Translations under genes and position numbers: made by a program | NCBI RefSeq assembly: GCF_050389805.1 | Contig: NZ_CP130945.1 | Coordinates: 3,286,001-3,350,000, forward strand | Origin: Bacillus_BD sp050389805 | GTDB lineage: Bacteria > Bacillota > Bacilli > Bacillales > Cytobacillaceae | Direction: 5' to 3' | DNA: 64,000 nt | The notes under the pieces: model-generated | Databases searched by the model: none | The model's input: the letters and a program-made list of their open reading frames with translations, nothing else | Told to the model about the DNA's origin: nothing | In this document: positions 9,464-17,275 of the stretch, piece after piece | Layout: the number at the start of each line of letters is the position of its first letter | Position numbering within the stretch: position 1 is the stretch's first letter

Positions 9464-10240
9464 AACTCCGCCAAAACGTCGTTGTCGATTTTGAAATTCT
9501 TCTATCGCTTGAATTAAATGTTCTTCAGAAAAATCTGGCCATAAGACATCTGTAAACCAAAATTCAGTATACGCAAGCTGCCAAAGCATAAAATTGCTTA
9601 ATCGAATCTCACCACTTGTACGAATTAATAAATCTGGATCTTGTAAACCTTTTGTCATTAAATAATTGGAAAAGATGTCTTCATTCATTTCCTCAGGGCT
9701 AAGAATGCCTTTTTGGGCTTCATTAATAGCAGATTTAACAGCCTCAATAATTTCTGCTCTGCTTCCATAGTTTAAGGCAAAATTAAGAATGAGTCCTGTA
9801 TTTTCCTTCGTACGTTCCTTTGCACTTTCAACTGCACGATATGTATGAGGAGGTAATTGTTCCATATATCCTATCGTTTGTACTTTAACATTTTCAGTTG
9901 CTAATTCTGGTAAATAAGTACCCAAAAATTCCTCAGGTAGTTTCATTAAAAAGTCCACTTCTGATTTAGGTCGCTTCCAGTTTTCAGTTGAAAAAGCATA
10001 GAGAGTTAATGTTTTTACCCCTAATCGATTGGCCATTACCGTGATTTTACGAACAACTTTCATCCCCTCATGGTGTCCAGCAATCCGTGGCATGGCCCTA
10101 TTATTTGCCCAACGTCCATTCCCATCCATAATAATGGCAATATGTTCGGGCACAGGCTTTTCCATCACTTGCTCTATTCGTTCTTGGAGACTAGAAGGAC
10201 TAGTTGTTTTTTTTCTCATTTTTAATTTATCGAACAACAT
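9461..10240 (-). CDS. uppS: Undecaprenyl diphosphate synthase
   Basis: Cis-prenyltransferase that builds C55 undecaprenyl diphosphate, the carrier for peptidoglycan and teichoic acids. Catalytic motif IIMDGNGRWA and the C-terminal IRTSGEIRLSNFMLWQ are intact; length from the chosen start is 259 aa. I moved the start to ATG at 10240, which has GGAGGAG 6 bases upstream; a frame open to 10297 would place this site inside the gene. The N-terminal 25 residues are basic and not conserved. First gene after the frr terminator, so a promoter in 10241-10410 is likely, though I could not choose one. Confidence 0.96.
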   Translation of the reverse strand: MLFDKLKMRKKTTSPSSLQERIEQVMEKPVPEHIAIIMDGNGRWANNRAMPRIAGHHEGMKVVRKITVMANRLGVKTLTLYAFSTENWKRPKSEVDFLMKLPEEFLGTYLPELATENVKVQTIGYMEQLPPHTYRAVESAKERTKENTGLILNFALNYGSRAEIIEAVKSAINEAQKGILSPEEMNEDIFSNYLMTKGLQDPDLLIRTSGEIRLSNFMLWQLAYTEFWFTDVLWPDFSEEHLIQAIEEFQNRQRRFGGV

Positions 10241-10413
10241 ATGTAACTCCTCCAGAAAGGTTTTCTCACCCTCCGAAAAAGATGATCCCCCAATCATTAT
10301 ACGTATACATTTCTTTCCTTTCCTATCATATCAAATATATCTCAATATATCTCTTAATTATCGAAAAGGATTTTAAAAAAATTAGCTACTTTCATCATTT
10401 CCTTTTATCGTGT

Positions 10414-10445
10414 AAAAAAACCCCCTAATCAATAGAGGGTTTTTC
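10414..10445 (-). terminator. Rho-independent terminator after frr
   Basis: Minus strand: AAAACCCTCT, short loop, AGGGGGTTTTTTT. GC-rich stem followed by a run of seven T, 58 bases after the frr stop codon. It separates rpsB-tsf-pyrH-frr from uppS. Confidence 0.85.
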
Positions 10446-10502
10446 CTTATTGAATTATATGGCATAAAACATTCATGAACCAACCTTCTTATGCCATTGT
10501 AA

Positions 10503-11060
10503 TTATACTTCTAGGATTTCTTTTTCTTTATCCTTTGTCATGGCATCGATCTTTGCAATATTCTCATCTGTTACCTTTTGAATATCATCTGAGTATCCTC
10601 GAAGCTCATCTTCAGTGATATCCCCAGCTTTTTCAAGTTTTTTCAGATCATCATTTGCATCACGACGTACATTTCTGACTGCAATTTTTGCTTCTTCTGC
10701 TTCTTTCTTAACAACTTTCACTAATTCTTTACGACGTTCCTCTGTTAAAGCAGGAATCATAATTCTAATAAGATTCCCGTCATTTGTCGGATTTAACCCA
10801 AGATCCGACTTTTGAATTGCCTTTTCAATCTCACCAAGTACTGTCTTATCATAAGGTTGAATAACTAGCAATCTGGCTTCAGGTACGGAAATACCTGCCA
10901 ATTGATTAATAGGTGTTGGCGCCCCATAATAATCTACTGTAATCCGATCTAGTAAAGATGCATTAGCACGTCCTGCACGAATACTTGCCAACTCACGCGA
11001 ATATGCAGAAATCGCCTTAGCCATTCTGTCTTTTGCATTTGCAATTGCTTGTTTCGGCAT
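10503..11060 (-). CDS. frr: Ribosome recycling factor
   Basis: Splits post-termination ribosomes together with EF-G. At 185 aa it has the family's exact length. The C-terminal three-helix domain carries IRIMIPALTEERRKEL and VRNVRRDANDDLKKLEK. Start ATG follows GGGGGA by 7 bases. It lies two bases after pyrH, as in all Bacillus, and is probably translationally coupled to it. Confidence 0.97.
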   Translation of the reverse strand: MPKQAIANAKDRMAKAISAYSRELASIRAGRANASLLDRITVDYYGAPTPINQLAGISVPEARLLVIQPYDKTVLGEIEKAIQKSDLGLNPTNDGNLIRIMIPALTEERRKELVKVVKKEAEEAKIAVRNVRRDANDDLKKLEKAGDITEDELRGYSDDIQKVTDENIAKIDAMTKDKEKEILEV

Positions 11061-11062
11061 TT

Positions 11063-11785
11063 TTATTTCCCCCTAACAATCGTTCCAATTTTTTCACCCA
11101 TTACAGCACGCTTAATATTCCCATTTTCCATAATCGAAAAGACAATGAGTGGTATATTATTATCCATGCATAGTGAAGATGCTGTGGAATCCATAACCGC
11201 TAACCCTTCCTTAATGACATCTAAGTAGGATAACTCATCATATTTTTTCGCATTTTTATCAACCCGAGGGTCTGCAGAGTATACTCCGTCTACATTATTT
11301 TTTGCCATAAGGATTACTTCAGCTTCAATTTCAGCAGCACGAAGCGCCGCTGTCGTATCTGTTGAAAAATATGGATTTCCGGTCCCTGCTGCAAAAATAA
11401 CCACGCGCTTCTTTTCTAAATGACGAATCGCTCTTCTACGAATATATGGTTCAGCAACTTGTCTCATTTCAATGGACGTTTGCACACGCGTTTCACATCC
11501 AACTTGCTCTAGGCTATCTTGAAGAGCCAAGGAATTCATAACCGTCGCAAGCATTCCCATGTAGTCTGCTGTCGCTCGATCCATTCCCATTTCTTCTCCA
11601 ATTTTGCCGCGCCAGATATTACCGCCGCCAACAACCACAGCTACTTCTACACCTAAATCTGCCAATTCTTTTACTTGGTCTGCAACAGATTTTATTACAG
11701 CTGGATAGATTCCGAAACCTTGATCACCAGCTAAAGCTTCTCCACTCAATTTCAAAACAACGCGTTTATATTTTGGACTGGTCAT
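11063..11785 (-). CDS. pyrH: UMP kinase
   Basis: Amino acid kinase fold enzyme phosphorylating UMP to UDP. Motifs KLSGEALAG, VVVGGGNIWRG and DPRVDKNAK are present. 240 aa from ATG at 11785, where GGAGG lies 6 bases upstream; a start four codons earlier would overlap that site. It is followed directly by frr. Confidence 0.97.
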   Translation of the reverse strand: MTSPKYKRVVLKLSGEALAGDQGFGIYPAVIKSVADQVKELADLGVEVAVVVGGGNIWRGKIGEEMGMDRATADYMGMLATVMNSLALQDSLEQVGCETRVQTSIEMRQVAEPYIRRRAIRHLEKKRVVIFAAGTGNPYFSTDTTAALRAAEIEAEVILMAKNNVDGVYSADPRVDKNAKKYDELSYLDVIKEGLAVMDSTASSLCMDNNIPLIVFSIMENGNIKRAVMGEKIGTIVRGK

Positions 11786-11825
11786 AAAAACCTCCATATG
11801 TATTATACTATTATTTTAACAGTTT

Positions 11826-11856
11826 GAAAAACAGGGAACACATTGTGTTCCCTGAA
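11826..11856 (-). terminator. Rho-independent terminator after tsf
   Basis: A perfect ten-base stem, CAGGGAACAC/GTGTTCCCTG, with a three-base loop, then TTTTT on the minus strand. It sits 22 bases after the tsf stop and about 45 bases before pyrH, so it may attenuate read-through rather than block it. Confidence 0.85.
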
Positions 11857-11876
11857 AATGAATTGTTCATGTCAAA

Positions 11877-12761
11877 TTATTTTTTAATTTGGTTCGCTAC
11901 TTCTTCGGCAAAGTTTTCTTCGCGCTTTTCTAAACCTTCTCCAACTTCATAACGAACAAATTCACGAACAGTTGCACCTTTAGACTCAACAAATTTACGT
12001 ACTTTTTGGTCAGGATCTTTAACAAAAGCTTGATCTAATAAACAAATGTCTTCAAAATATTTGCTTAAACGACCTTCAACCATTTTAACTACAATGTTTT
12101 CTGGTTTTCCTTCATTAAGAGCTTGTTGCTTTAATACTTCACGTTCATGGTCCACTTCTTCTTGTGATACTTGATCACGAGAAACATATTTAGGATTTAA
12201 TGCTGCAATGTGCATAGACACGTCTTTAGCTGCACTTTCATCCGTTGTGCCTTCTAATACAGTTAGTACGGAAATACGTCCACCCATATGAAGGTATGCA
12301 CCAAATGCATCGTTATCTGTTTTGGATGCTACTGCAAAACGACGAAGAGTCATTTTTTCTCCAATTTTAGCGATTGCTGCACTAATATGATCTTGTACTG
12401 TAGATCCATTATCCATCGTAGAAGCTAATGCATCCTCTACATTTGCTGGTTTCTTGCTTAATAAATGTTGTGCTAATTCTTTTACTAGCGTTTGGAATGC
12501 ATCGTTTTTAGCAACAAAGTCTGTTTCAGCGTTAACTTCTAGAATGACAGCATCGTTACCCTCAACCACAACAGAAGTTAATCCTTCTGCAGCAATACGA
12601 TCCGCTTTTTTCGATGCAGACGCCATTCCTTTTTCACGTAAGAAATCAATTGCCTTTTCCATATCCCCATCAGTTTGTTGAAGTGCCTTTTTACAATCCA
12701 TCATTCCTGCACCTGTTTTTTCACGAAGTTCTTTTACCATTTGCGCTGTAATTGCAGCCAT
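11877..12761 (-). CDS. tsf: Elongation factor Ts
   Basis: Guanine nucleotide exchange factor for EF-Tu. 294 aa, the usual length. The N-terminal UBA-like domain has TGAGMMDCKKALQQ, and the core has the EF-Tu contact motif NAETDFVAKND. Start ATG has AAGGAGG 9 bases upstream. It is the second gene of rpsB-tsf, but a strong hairpin separates it from rpsB. Confidence 0.97.
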   Translation of the reverse strand: MAAITAQMVKELREKTGAGMMDCKKALQQTDGDMEKAIDFLREKGMASASKKADRIAAEGLTSVVVEGNDAVILEVNAETDFVAKNDAFQTLVKELAQHLLSKKPANVEDALASTMDNGSTVQDHISAAIAKIGEKMTLRRFAVASKTDNDAFGAYLHMGGRISVLTVLEGTTDESAAKDVSMHIAALNPKYVSRDQVSQEEVDHEREVLKQQALNEGKPENIVVKMVEGRLSKYFEDICLLDQAFVKDPDQKVRKFVESKGATVREFVRYEVGEGLEKREENFAEEVANQIKK

Positions 12762-12821
12762 TATATAATTCCTCCTTCAAATATGTATGTTTGCCGAGAG
12801 TCAAATGTACTATCCATTCTT

Positions 12822-12860
12822 TAAAAAAAGGTGATAAAGGGAGCTTCCCTCTTATCACCT
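12822..12860 (-). terminator. Terminator/attenuator between rpsB and tsf
   Basis: Minus strand: AGGTGATAAGAGGGA pairs with TCCCTTTATCACCT (one mismatch), then TTTTTTT. It is a strong intrinsic terminator inside an otherwise co-transcribed pair. Partial termination would lower tsf and downstream output relative to S2. Confidence 0.85.
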
Positions 12861-12933
12861 TTCCCTACTCGGTTTGAATATTCTTCAATTAATATAAATA
12901 ACAGAAACGCATTTTGCAAGTTTAGAAAAAAGT

Positions 12934-13647
12934 TTAAGCGTTAGTTTCTACAACTTCAGTTTCTTCACCTTGTTTTGCTTCTAAAATAGCATCTGCCATT
13001 TTACCTGTTAATAATTTTACTGCGCGAATCGCATCATCGTTCGCAGGAATTACTACATCAATTTCATCTGGATCACAGTTAGTATCTACCATACCAACGA
13101 TAGGGATGTTTAATTTATGTGCTTCTGCAACAGCGATACGCTCTTTGCGAGGATCGATGATAAATAAAGCATCAGGTAATTGCTTCATATCTTTAATTCC
13201 GCCTAAGAATTTTTCAAGACGTTCTTGTTGTTTCTTTAATTGAACAACTTCTTTCTTAGGAAGTACATCAAATGTTCCATCTTCTTCCATTCTTTCAATT
13301 TCTTTTAAACGTGCAATACGTTTTTGAATGGTTTCAAAGTTTGTTAAAGTTCCACCTAACCAACGATGGTTTACATAGTACATACCAGAACGAATTGCTT
13401 CTTCTTTAACAGAATCTTGAGCTTGTTTCTTAGTACCGACAAATAGGATCGTACCACCATTTGCAGCAAGTTCTTTTACCCATTTGTAAGCTTCTTCAAC
13501 CTTTTTAACTGTTTTTTGAAGGTCGATGATATAGATGCCGTTACGCTCTGTAAAAATGTATTTTTTCATTTTTGGGTTCCAACGGCGTGTTTGGTGTCCG
13601 AAATGTACACCTGCTTCTAATAATTGTTTCATTGAAATAACTGACAT
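12934..13647 (-). CDS. rpsB: 30S ribosomal protein S2
   Basis: Small-subunit protein S2, last assembled and needed for S1-type contacts. 237 aa; typical N-terminus MSVISMKQLLEAGVHFGHQTRRWNPKMK (conserved HFGHQ) and FIIDPRKERIAVAEA. AGGAGG sits 7 bases before the ATG. A consensus promoter lies about 115 bases upstream, leaving a leader of about 108 bases that could carry autoregulation. Confidence 0.97.
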   Translation of the reverse strand: MSVISMKQLLEAGVHFGHQTRRWNPKMKKYIFTERNGIYIIDLQKTVKKVEEAYKWVKELAANGGTILFVGTKKQAQDSVKEEAIRSGMYYVNHRWLGGTLTNFETIQKRIARLKEIERMEEDGTFDVLPKKEVVQLKKQQERLEKFLGGIKDMKQLPDALFIIDPRKERIAVAEAHKLNIPIVGMVDTNCDPDEIDVVIPANDDAIRAVKLLTGKMADAILEAKQGEETEVVETNA

Positions 13648-13762
13648 AAAACTTTCCTCCTATATGGTTTATAGCCTCCGCTTATATCATCCCTCACATA
13701 AAACTGTTATGAACAGCACCCTTTATGGAGATCAACAAGCGTGTGTTTTAACACCGTTTAAA

Positions 13763-13791
13763 AATATATCATATGTTCGGGAGACATTCAA
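13763..13791 (-). promoter_or_regulatory. SigA-type promoter for rpsB
   Basis: Minus strand TTGAAT, 17-base spacer, TATATT. It starts three bases after the swrB stop codon, so rpsB does not depend on the flagellar operon. The leader from here to the rpsB start contains a CTGTT-CAT-AACAG inverted repeat. Confidence 0.75.
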
Positions 13792-13794
13792 GTT

Positions 13795-14397
13795 TTATTC
13801 ATAAATATTTTCTTGAAATTTAAGAAGTAATTCAATTTCTGTCTTCCCTTTATTTAATTTTTTAGCCATCTCTTCAATGGAATATCCTTGTTTTCTTAGA
13901 AAAGTAATTTGATCCCCTAGATTTTCACTCTTAGTCGATTTGTTTCCTACCTCTTCTTGAAGATCCACTATGACAGATGTCTTTTCACTGTTCTTATGTG
14001 TAACTATCTGTTGATTTTGCTTTTGATAAGCGTTAAAAGCATGGTGACTAAGCGTTTTTTCTATCCGAGGAGTAAAATCTTCTAGTACATGTAACGGATC
14101 GTTATGAATGTTATTTTGGTTATTTTGGTCAGAGTGATTTCCCTTTTTATCCGTAATAGAAGTAGGTTGGGACTTAATATTGTTTTTCTTTAGGTCTATC
14201 AACTGATGAATGAACTGATCATTCTCTTCTTTCATTTGTAATAAATAACCTGAAATAAGCTCTTCCATTTCAATTATTGATTTTTTTAAGTTTTCTTTAA
14301 GCTTAATTAGCTTATTTTGACGTAAATATAAAATGGCGATCACAATAAAGGTCAGAATATTTAAAGTTAAACTAACGATGACTAAAAATACAATCAT
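13795..14397 (-). CDS. swrB: SwrB-like swarming/flagellar protein
   Basis: Last gene of the fla/che operon, in the position of B. subtilis swrB (ylxL), which promotes FliF-FliG assembly and swarming. 200 aa: one N-terminal membrane helix (about residues 2-25), a charged coiled-coil stretch (28-75), a low-complexity Asn/Gln-rich linker, and a conserved C-terminal helix-turn-helix-like tail (GYSIEEMAKKLNKGKTEIEL). The tail and membrane anchor match SwrB; the linker is not conserved. RBS AGAGGG precedes the ATG by 5 bases. Confidence 0.8.
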   Translation of the reverse strand: MIVFLVIVSLTLNILTFIVIAILYLRQNKLIKLKENLKKSIIEMEELISGYLLQMKEENDQFIHQLIDLKKNNIKSQPTSITDKKGNHSDQNNQNNIHNDPLHVLEDFTPRIEKTLSHHAFNAYQKQNQQIVTHKNSEKTSVIVDLQEEVGNKSTKSENLGDQITFLRKQGYSIEEMAKKLNKGKTEIELLLKFQENIYE

Positions 14398-14406
14398 AAA
14401 ATCCCT

Positions 14407-14718
14407 CTATCCACTATAATCAATCATTGTACCTTTGTATGGATGCGTAGTTTGATGCTGGTCATTTTTCGTTTCCCTTTTGGAAGAATGTTCATGAAAA
14501 CCCTTCCCTTGTTGCTCTTGTTTACTTTGTTCTAACTTTGATTGGGTTAATTTTTCGTTTTCCATCACACTTGTTCTCTTTTTTTCAGCTTCTTTTTGAA
14601 CAACATCATTAGCCAAACTATTTATTAGTTGCCCCCGCTGTTGTAGTTGTTCCTGTAGTTTTGATGCCTCTATTGTCCTTGGAATCGCTACTTGCATTTC
14701 GATTGATTTAAGACTCAA
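14407..14718 (-). CDS. Small conserved flagellar-operon protein of unknown function
   Basis: About 103 aa, between sigD and swrB, in a position where B. subtilis has no gene. The N-terminal part (KSIEMQVAIPRTIEASKLQ) looks ordered. The middle is a Lys/Glu/Gln-rich helix, and the C-terminus ends in HPYKGTMIDYSG. I think similar proteins occur in other Bacillus fla operons, but I cannot assign a function. No signal peptide or membrane helix is visible. Start: TTG at 14718 has AAGGATG about 9 bases upstream; the ATG at 14730 would overlap that site. Confidence 0.7.
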   Translation of the reverse strand: MSLKSIEMQVAIPRTIEASKLQEQLQQRGQLINSLANDVVQKEAEKKRTSVMENEKLTQSKLEQSKQEQQGKGFHEHSSKRETKNDQHQTTHPYKGTMIDYSG

Positions 14719-14759
14719 TACAACTAACATCCTTCAATTAAGAAGCCATAATTTTGTAA

Positions 14760-15524
14760 CTACATCAATTTTTCCATAAACCCCTTTAATTTAAATATAC
14801 ATTTAGAGTGAATTTGTGAAATCCTAGATGTAGATAACCCCATGATTTGTCCAATCTCTGTTAAAGTCATTTCTTCTTGATAAAACAAGCTAATGACCAA
14901 CTGTTCTTTTTCCGAGAGTTTTGAAATCTGGTCGATCATTTCTTTAACAATCTCATGTTTTATCATTTCTTCTTCAGGCTGCTCGATGTTTTTGTCTTTA
15001 ATCAAATATTTTTGTCCTGTTTTTTCATCTGTTTCGTCAGACTGATCATCGATCGATAAAACGTGGGCAAAAAATTGTTCATTCATGATGGTGTATACTT
15101 CGTCAACGGAGATATTTAATTCGCGAGCAATATCTTCTTCTGTTACATGACGCATATATTTTTGTTCTAATTTCTCAATGATCGTTTCTATCTTTTTGGC
15201 CTTTTCTCTCGTTCCTCTAGGCAACCAATCTTCTTTTCTTAATCCGTCTATAATAGCTCCTCGAACGCGAAAAGAAGCATATGTATCAAATTTTAAATCT
15301 CTTTTAAAATCAAACTTATTGATTGCATCCAGTAACCCGATCATTCCAAGACTATAAAGGTCATCTCTTGAAACGCTTTTAGGTAAGGTAACAGAAATAC
15401 GCTGAACATGGTATCGAACAAGAGATGTATACTTTTTAATTAGAATATTTCCAGCCTCTTCGTCTCGAGTGGTCATCCATTTATCCCAGATTAACTGTTC
15501 ATCCTTACTCATAGCATATACCAT
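14760..15524 (-). CDS. sigD: RNA polymerase sigma-28 factor SigD (FliA-type)
   Basis: Sigma factor for late flagellar, autolysin and chemoreceptor genes. 254 aa. Region 2 includes KFDTYASFRVRGAIIDGLRK, region 3 follows (EDWLPRGTREKAKK), and region 4 ends with the helix-turn-helix MTLTEIGQIMGLSTSRISQI. Start ATG has AAGGAGTG upstream. Its place near the 3' end of a very long operon is the same as in B. subtilis, where distance from the promoter affects SigD level and cell fate. Confidence 0.97.
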   Translation of the reverse strand: MVYAMSKDEQLIWDKWMTTRDEEAGNILIKKYTSLVRYHVQRISVTLPKSVSRDDLYSLGMIGLLDAINKFDFKRDLKFDTYASFRVRGAIIDGLRKEDWLPRGTREKAKKIETIIEKLEQKYMRHVTEEDIARELNISVDEVYTIMNEQFFAHVLSIDDQSDETDEKTGQKYLIKDKNIEQPEEEMIKHEIVKEMIDQISKLSEKEQLVISLFYQEEMTLTEIGQIMGLSTSRISQIHSKCIFKLKGFMEKLM

Positions 15525-15628
15525 TAAGACACTCCTTCAATCAAAACTCAGTGCTAAGAGGTTGAACCCTAATACATTTTTCCAAATTACTAAATCAACA
15601 TATCATATTAGCAAAGGAAAGAAACTCT

Positions 15629-16126
15629 TTACAAATAAGATACCCCTTTATTAACCGTCCTAATTTCCAACATACAGGTATCTGGATCAAATTCGATGGT
15701 TCTGCCACTATTTCCACCGACATCTTCCCCGACTAAAGAAATGTGTAAGTCATTCAATTGTTTTTTAACAGCTTCTACGTTCCTTGGACCAATTCTCATC
15801 ATTTCATTTCCTGAAGAAAATTGAAACATTTGAGCCCCACCAGCAATTTTTGCTTTTAATGCGGATCTTCTAGCACCTAGCTTAATCATCTCAGTTGAAA
15901 GTTCCTTCACAGCTGTATCGGCATATTTAGCTAAATTAAATGATTTACTTTTTGCTAAAGAAGAATCAGGCAGCATAACATGTGCTAATCCAGCGATCTT
16001 TTGTAGCGGATCGAAGACAACAACTCCAACACATGATCCCAATCCAGAAGTCCTTATTAATTGCGGTGTTTTTACAATTTGCATATCAGCGATACCGACC
16101 TTCACTACTTCTTGCATATCATTCAT
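15629..16126 (-). CDS. cheD: Chemoreceptor glutamine deamidase CheD
   Basis: Deamidates receptor glutamines and, with CheC, forms the CheC/CheD/CheY-P adaptation system. From ATG at 16126 (AGGAG 9 bases upstream) it is 165 aa. Catalytic Cys32 in TSGLGSCVGVVVFD and His49 in GLAHVMLP are present. The 5' end overlaps cheC by 8 bases, so translation is probably coupled. With CheB lacking a receiver domain here, CheD/CheC may carry more of the adaptation control. Confidence 0.95.
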   Translation of the reverse strand: MNDMQEVVKVGIADMQIVKTPQLIRTSGLGSCVGVVVFDPLQKIAGLAHVMLPDSSLAKSKSFNLAKYADTAVKELSTEMIKLGARRSALKAKIAGGAQMFQFSSGNEMMRIGPRNVEAVKKQLNDLHISLVGEDVGGNSGRTIEFDPDTCMLEIRTVNKGVSYL

Positions 16127-16760
16127 CAAGTGCAACTCCTAACGAATGAAAAATGATATCAAATGACTCAGGATCTGGCAGGAGAAAAAAGTGCCCATCA
16201 ACCCCCATATGATTTTCATTACAATCGATTAAAGCGGTATCGACCACAATTGCATAGTCACTAAACTGAGATAACTCAAAAAATCCATAACTTAAAATAG
16301 CACCAAGCATATCAATGCTAGTAGCCGGTACTGATGGATATAAGTTAAGCCCTGTAAAATCAGATAATGCAGATAGATAGGATCCTGCTAAAATGTTTCC
16401 TAATTCTTGCAGTGCCGAAAGGGCTAAGTCATCATACGGCGACTTTTCAAACGGAGATTGATTATTCCCTATCAAATGTTGGATATACGTATTTGCTTGT
16501 TTAATTGATAAAATAAAGAATAGATTACTAGGAGCGTCCCCTTCAATTCTCAAGAAGACACTAGCGACTACATTTTCTGCTCCCCCAGCGGTCTCCACCA
16601 TTTCATTAAACGTCATAATTCGAACATTTGGTACTCTCAACTGAATCCTCTTATTTAAAAGAATGGAAAGGGATGTCGCTGCATTTCCCGCTCCAATGTT
16701 CCCAATTTCTTTAAGGATATCCAGATTTTCATTTGAAATTTTATTTATAAATTTCATCAT
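16119..16760 (-). CDS. cheC: CheY-P phosphatase CheC
   Basis: Dephosphorylates CheY-P and binds CheD. 213 aa with two phosphatase-type helices carrying Glu and Asn: LDILKEIGNIGAGNAAT near residue 15 and LSALQELGNILAGSYL near residue 115. Both active-site pairs look intact. Start overlaps the cheW stop (TAATG), indicating coupling. Confidence 0.95.
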   Translation of the reverse strand: MMKFINKISNENLDILKEIGNIGAGNAATSLSILLNKRIQLRVPNVRIMTFNEMVETAGGAENVVASVFLRIEGDAPSNLFFILSIKQANTYIQHLIGNNQSPFEKSPYDDLALSALQELGNILAGSYLSALSDFTGLNLYPSVPATSIDMLGAILSYGFFELSQFSDYAIVVDTALIDCNENHMGVDGHFFLLPDPESFDIIFHSLGVALDE

Positions 16761-17227
16761 TAATCATCCATACCGTCAGACTTCACCTTATCTTGATCTA
16801 AAATTTTCGCGAGATCAAGGAGAATTAATAGTCGACTATCTACTTTCACTACACCTTGTACAAATTCGTCGGTCTCTACACCAACCATTTCAGGAGAAGG
16901 CTCCATATCATCCATTTTAATGTCAATCACATCGTTTGCCTCATCGACAATTAAACCAACTTCAATATCACCTATTGATACAATGATCACACGAGTAGAA
17001 TCCGTATATTCCGCTTCTTCTAACCCAAATCTTTTACGAAGATCTATAATAGGTGTAACAACACCTCGAAGATTTATAACCCCTTTTACAAAGGGTGCTG
17101 TTCCCGGAACTCTTGTAATATGTTGAACTCTTTCAATTCCATGAACTAAATGAACGGATATTCCATACTCTTTTCCACTTAATTGAAAAACGATTAGCTT
17201 TGTATCGGCAACCGCATTCTCAGACAT
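16760..17227 (-). CDS. cheW: Chemotaxis coupling protein CheW
   Basis: SH3-like adaptor linking CheA to receptors. 155 aa from ATG at 17227, where AAAGAGGTG lies 6 bases upstream; an earlier GTG would overlap this site. Typical core motifs: GVINLRGVVTPIIDLRKRFG and VGLIVDEANDVI. It lies between cheA and cheC. Confidence 0.95.
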   Translation of the reverse strand: MSENAVADTKLIVFQLSGKEYGISVHLVHGIERVQHITRVPGTAPFVKGVINLRGVVTPIIDLRKRFGLEEAEYTDSTRVIIVSIGDIEVGLIVDEANDVIDIKMDDMEPSPEMVGVETDEFVQGVVKVDSRLLILLDLAKILDQDKVKSDGMDD

Positions 17228-17275
17228 TCTAAACACCTCTTTATTAGAATCATTTATTACATTACTCTGATTCTT

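Noticed and set aside
13535..13804. 89-aa plus-strand frame opposite the rpsB start
   Set aside because: Antisense to rpsB and its promoter/leader; no ribosome site and low-quality composition.
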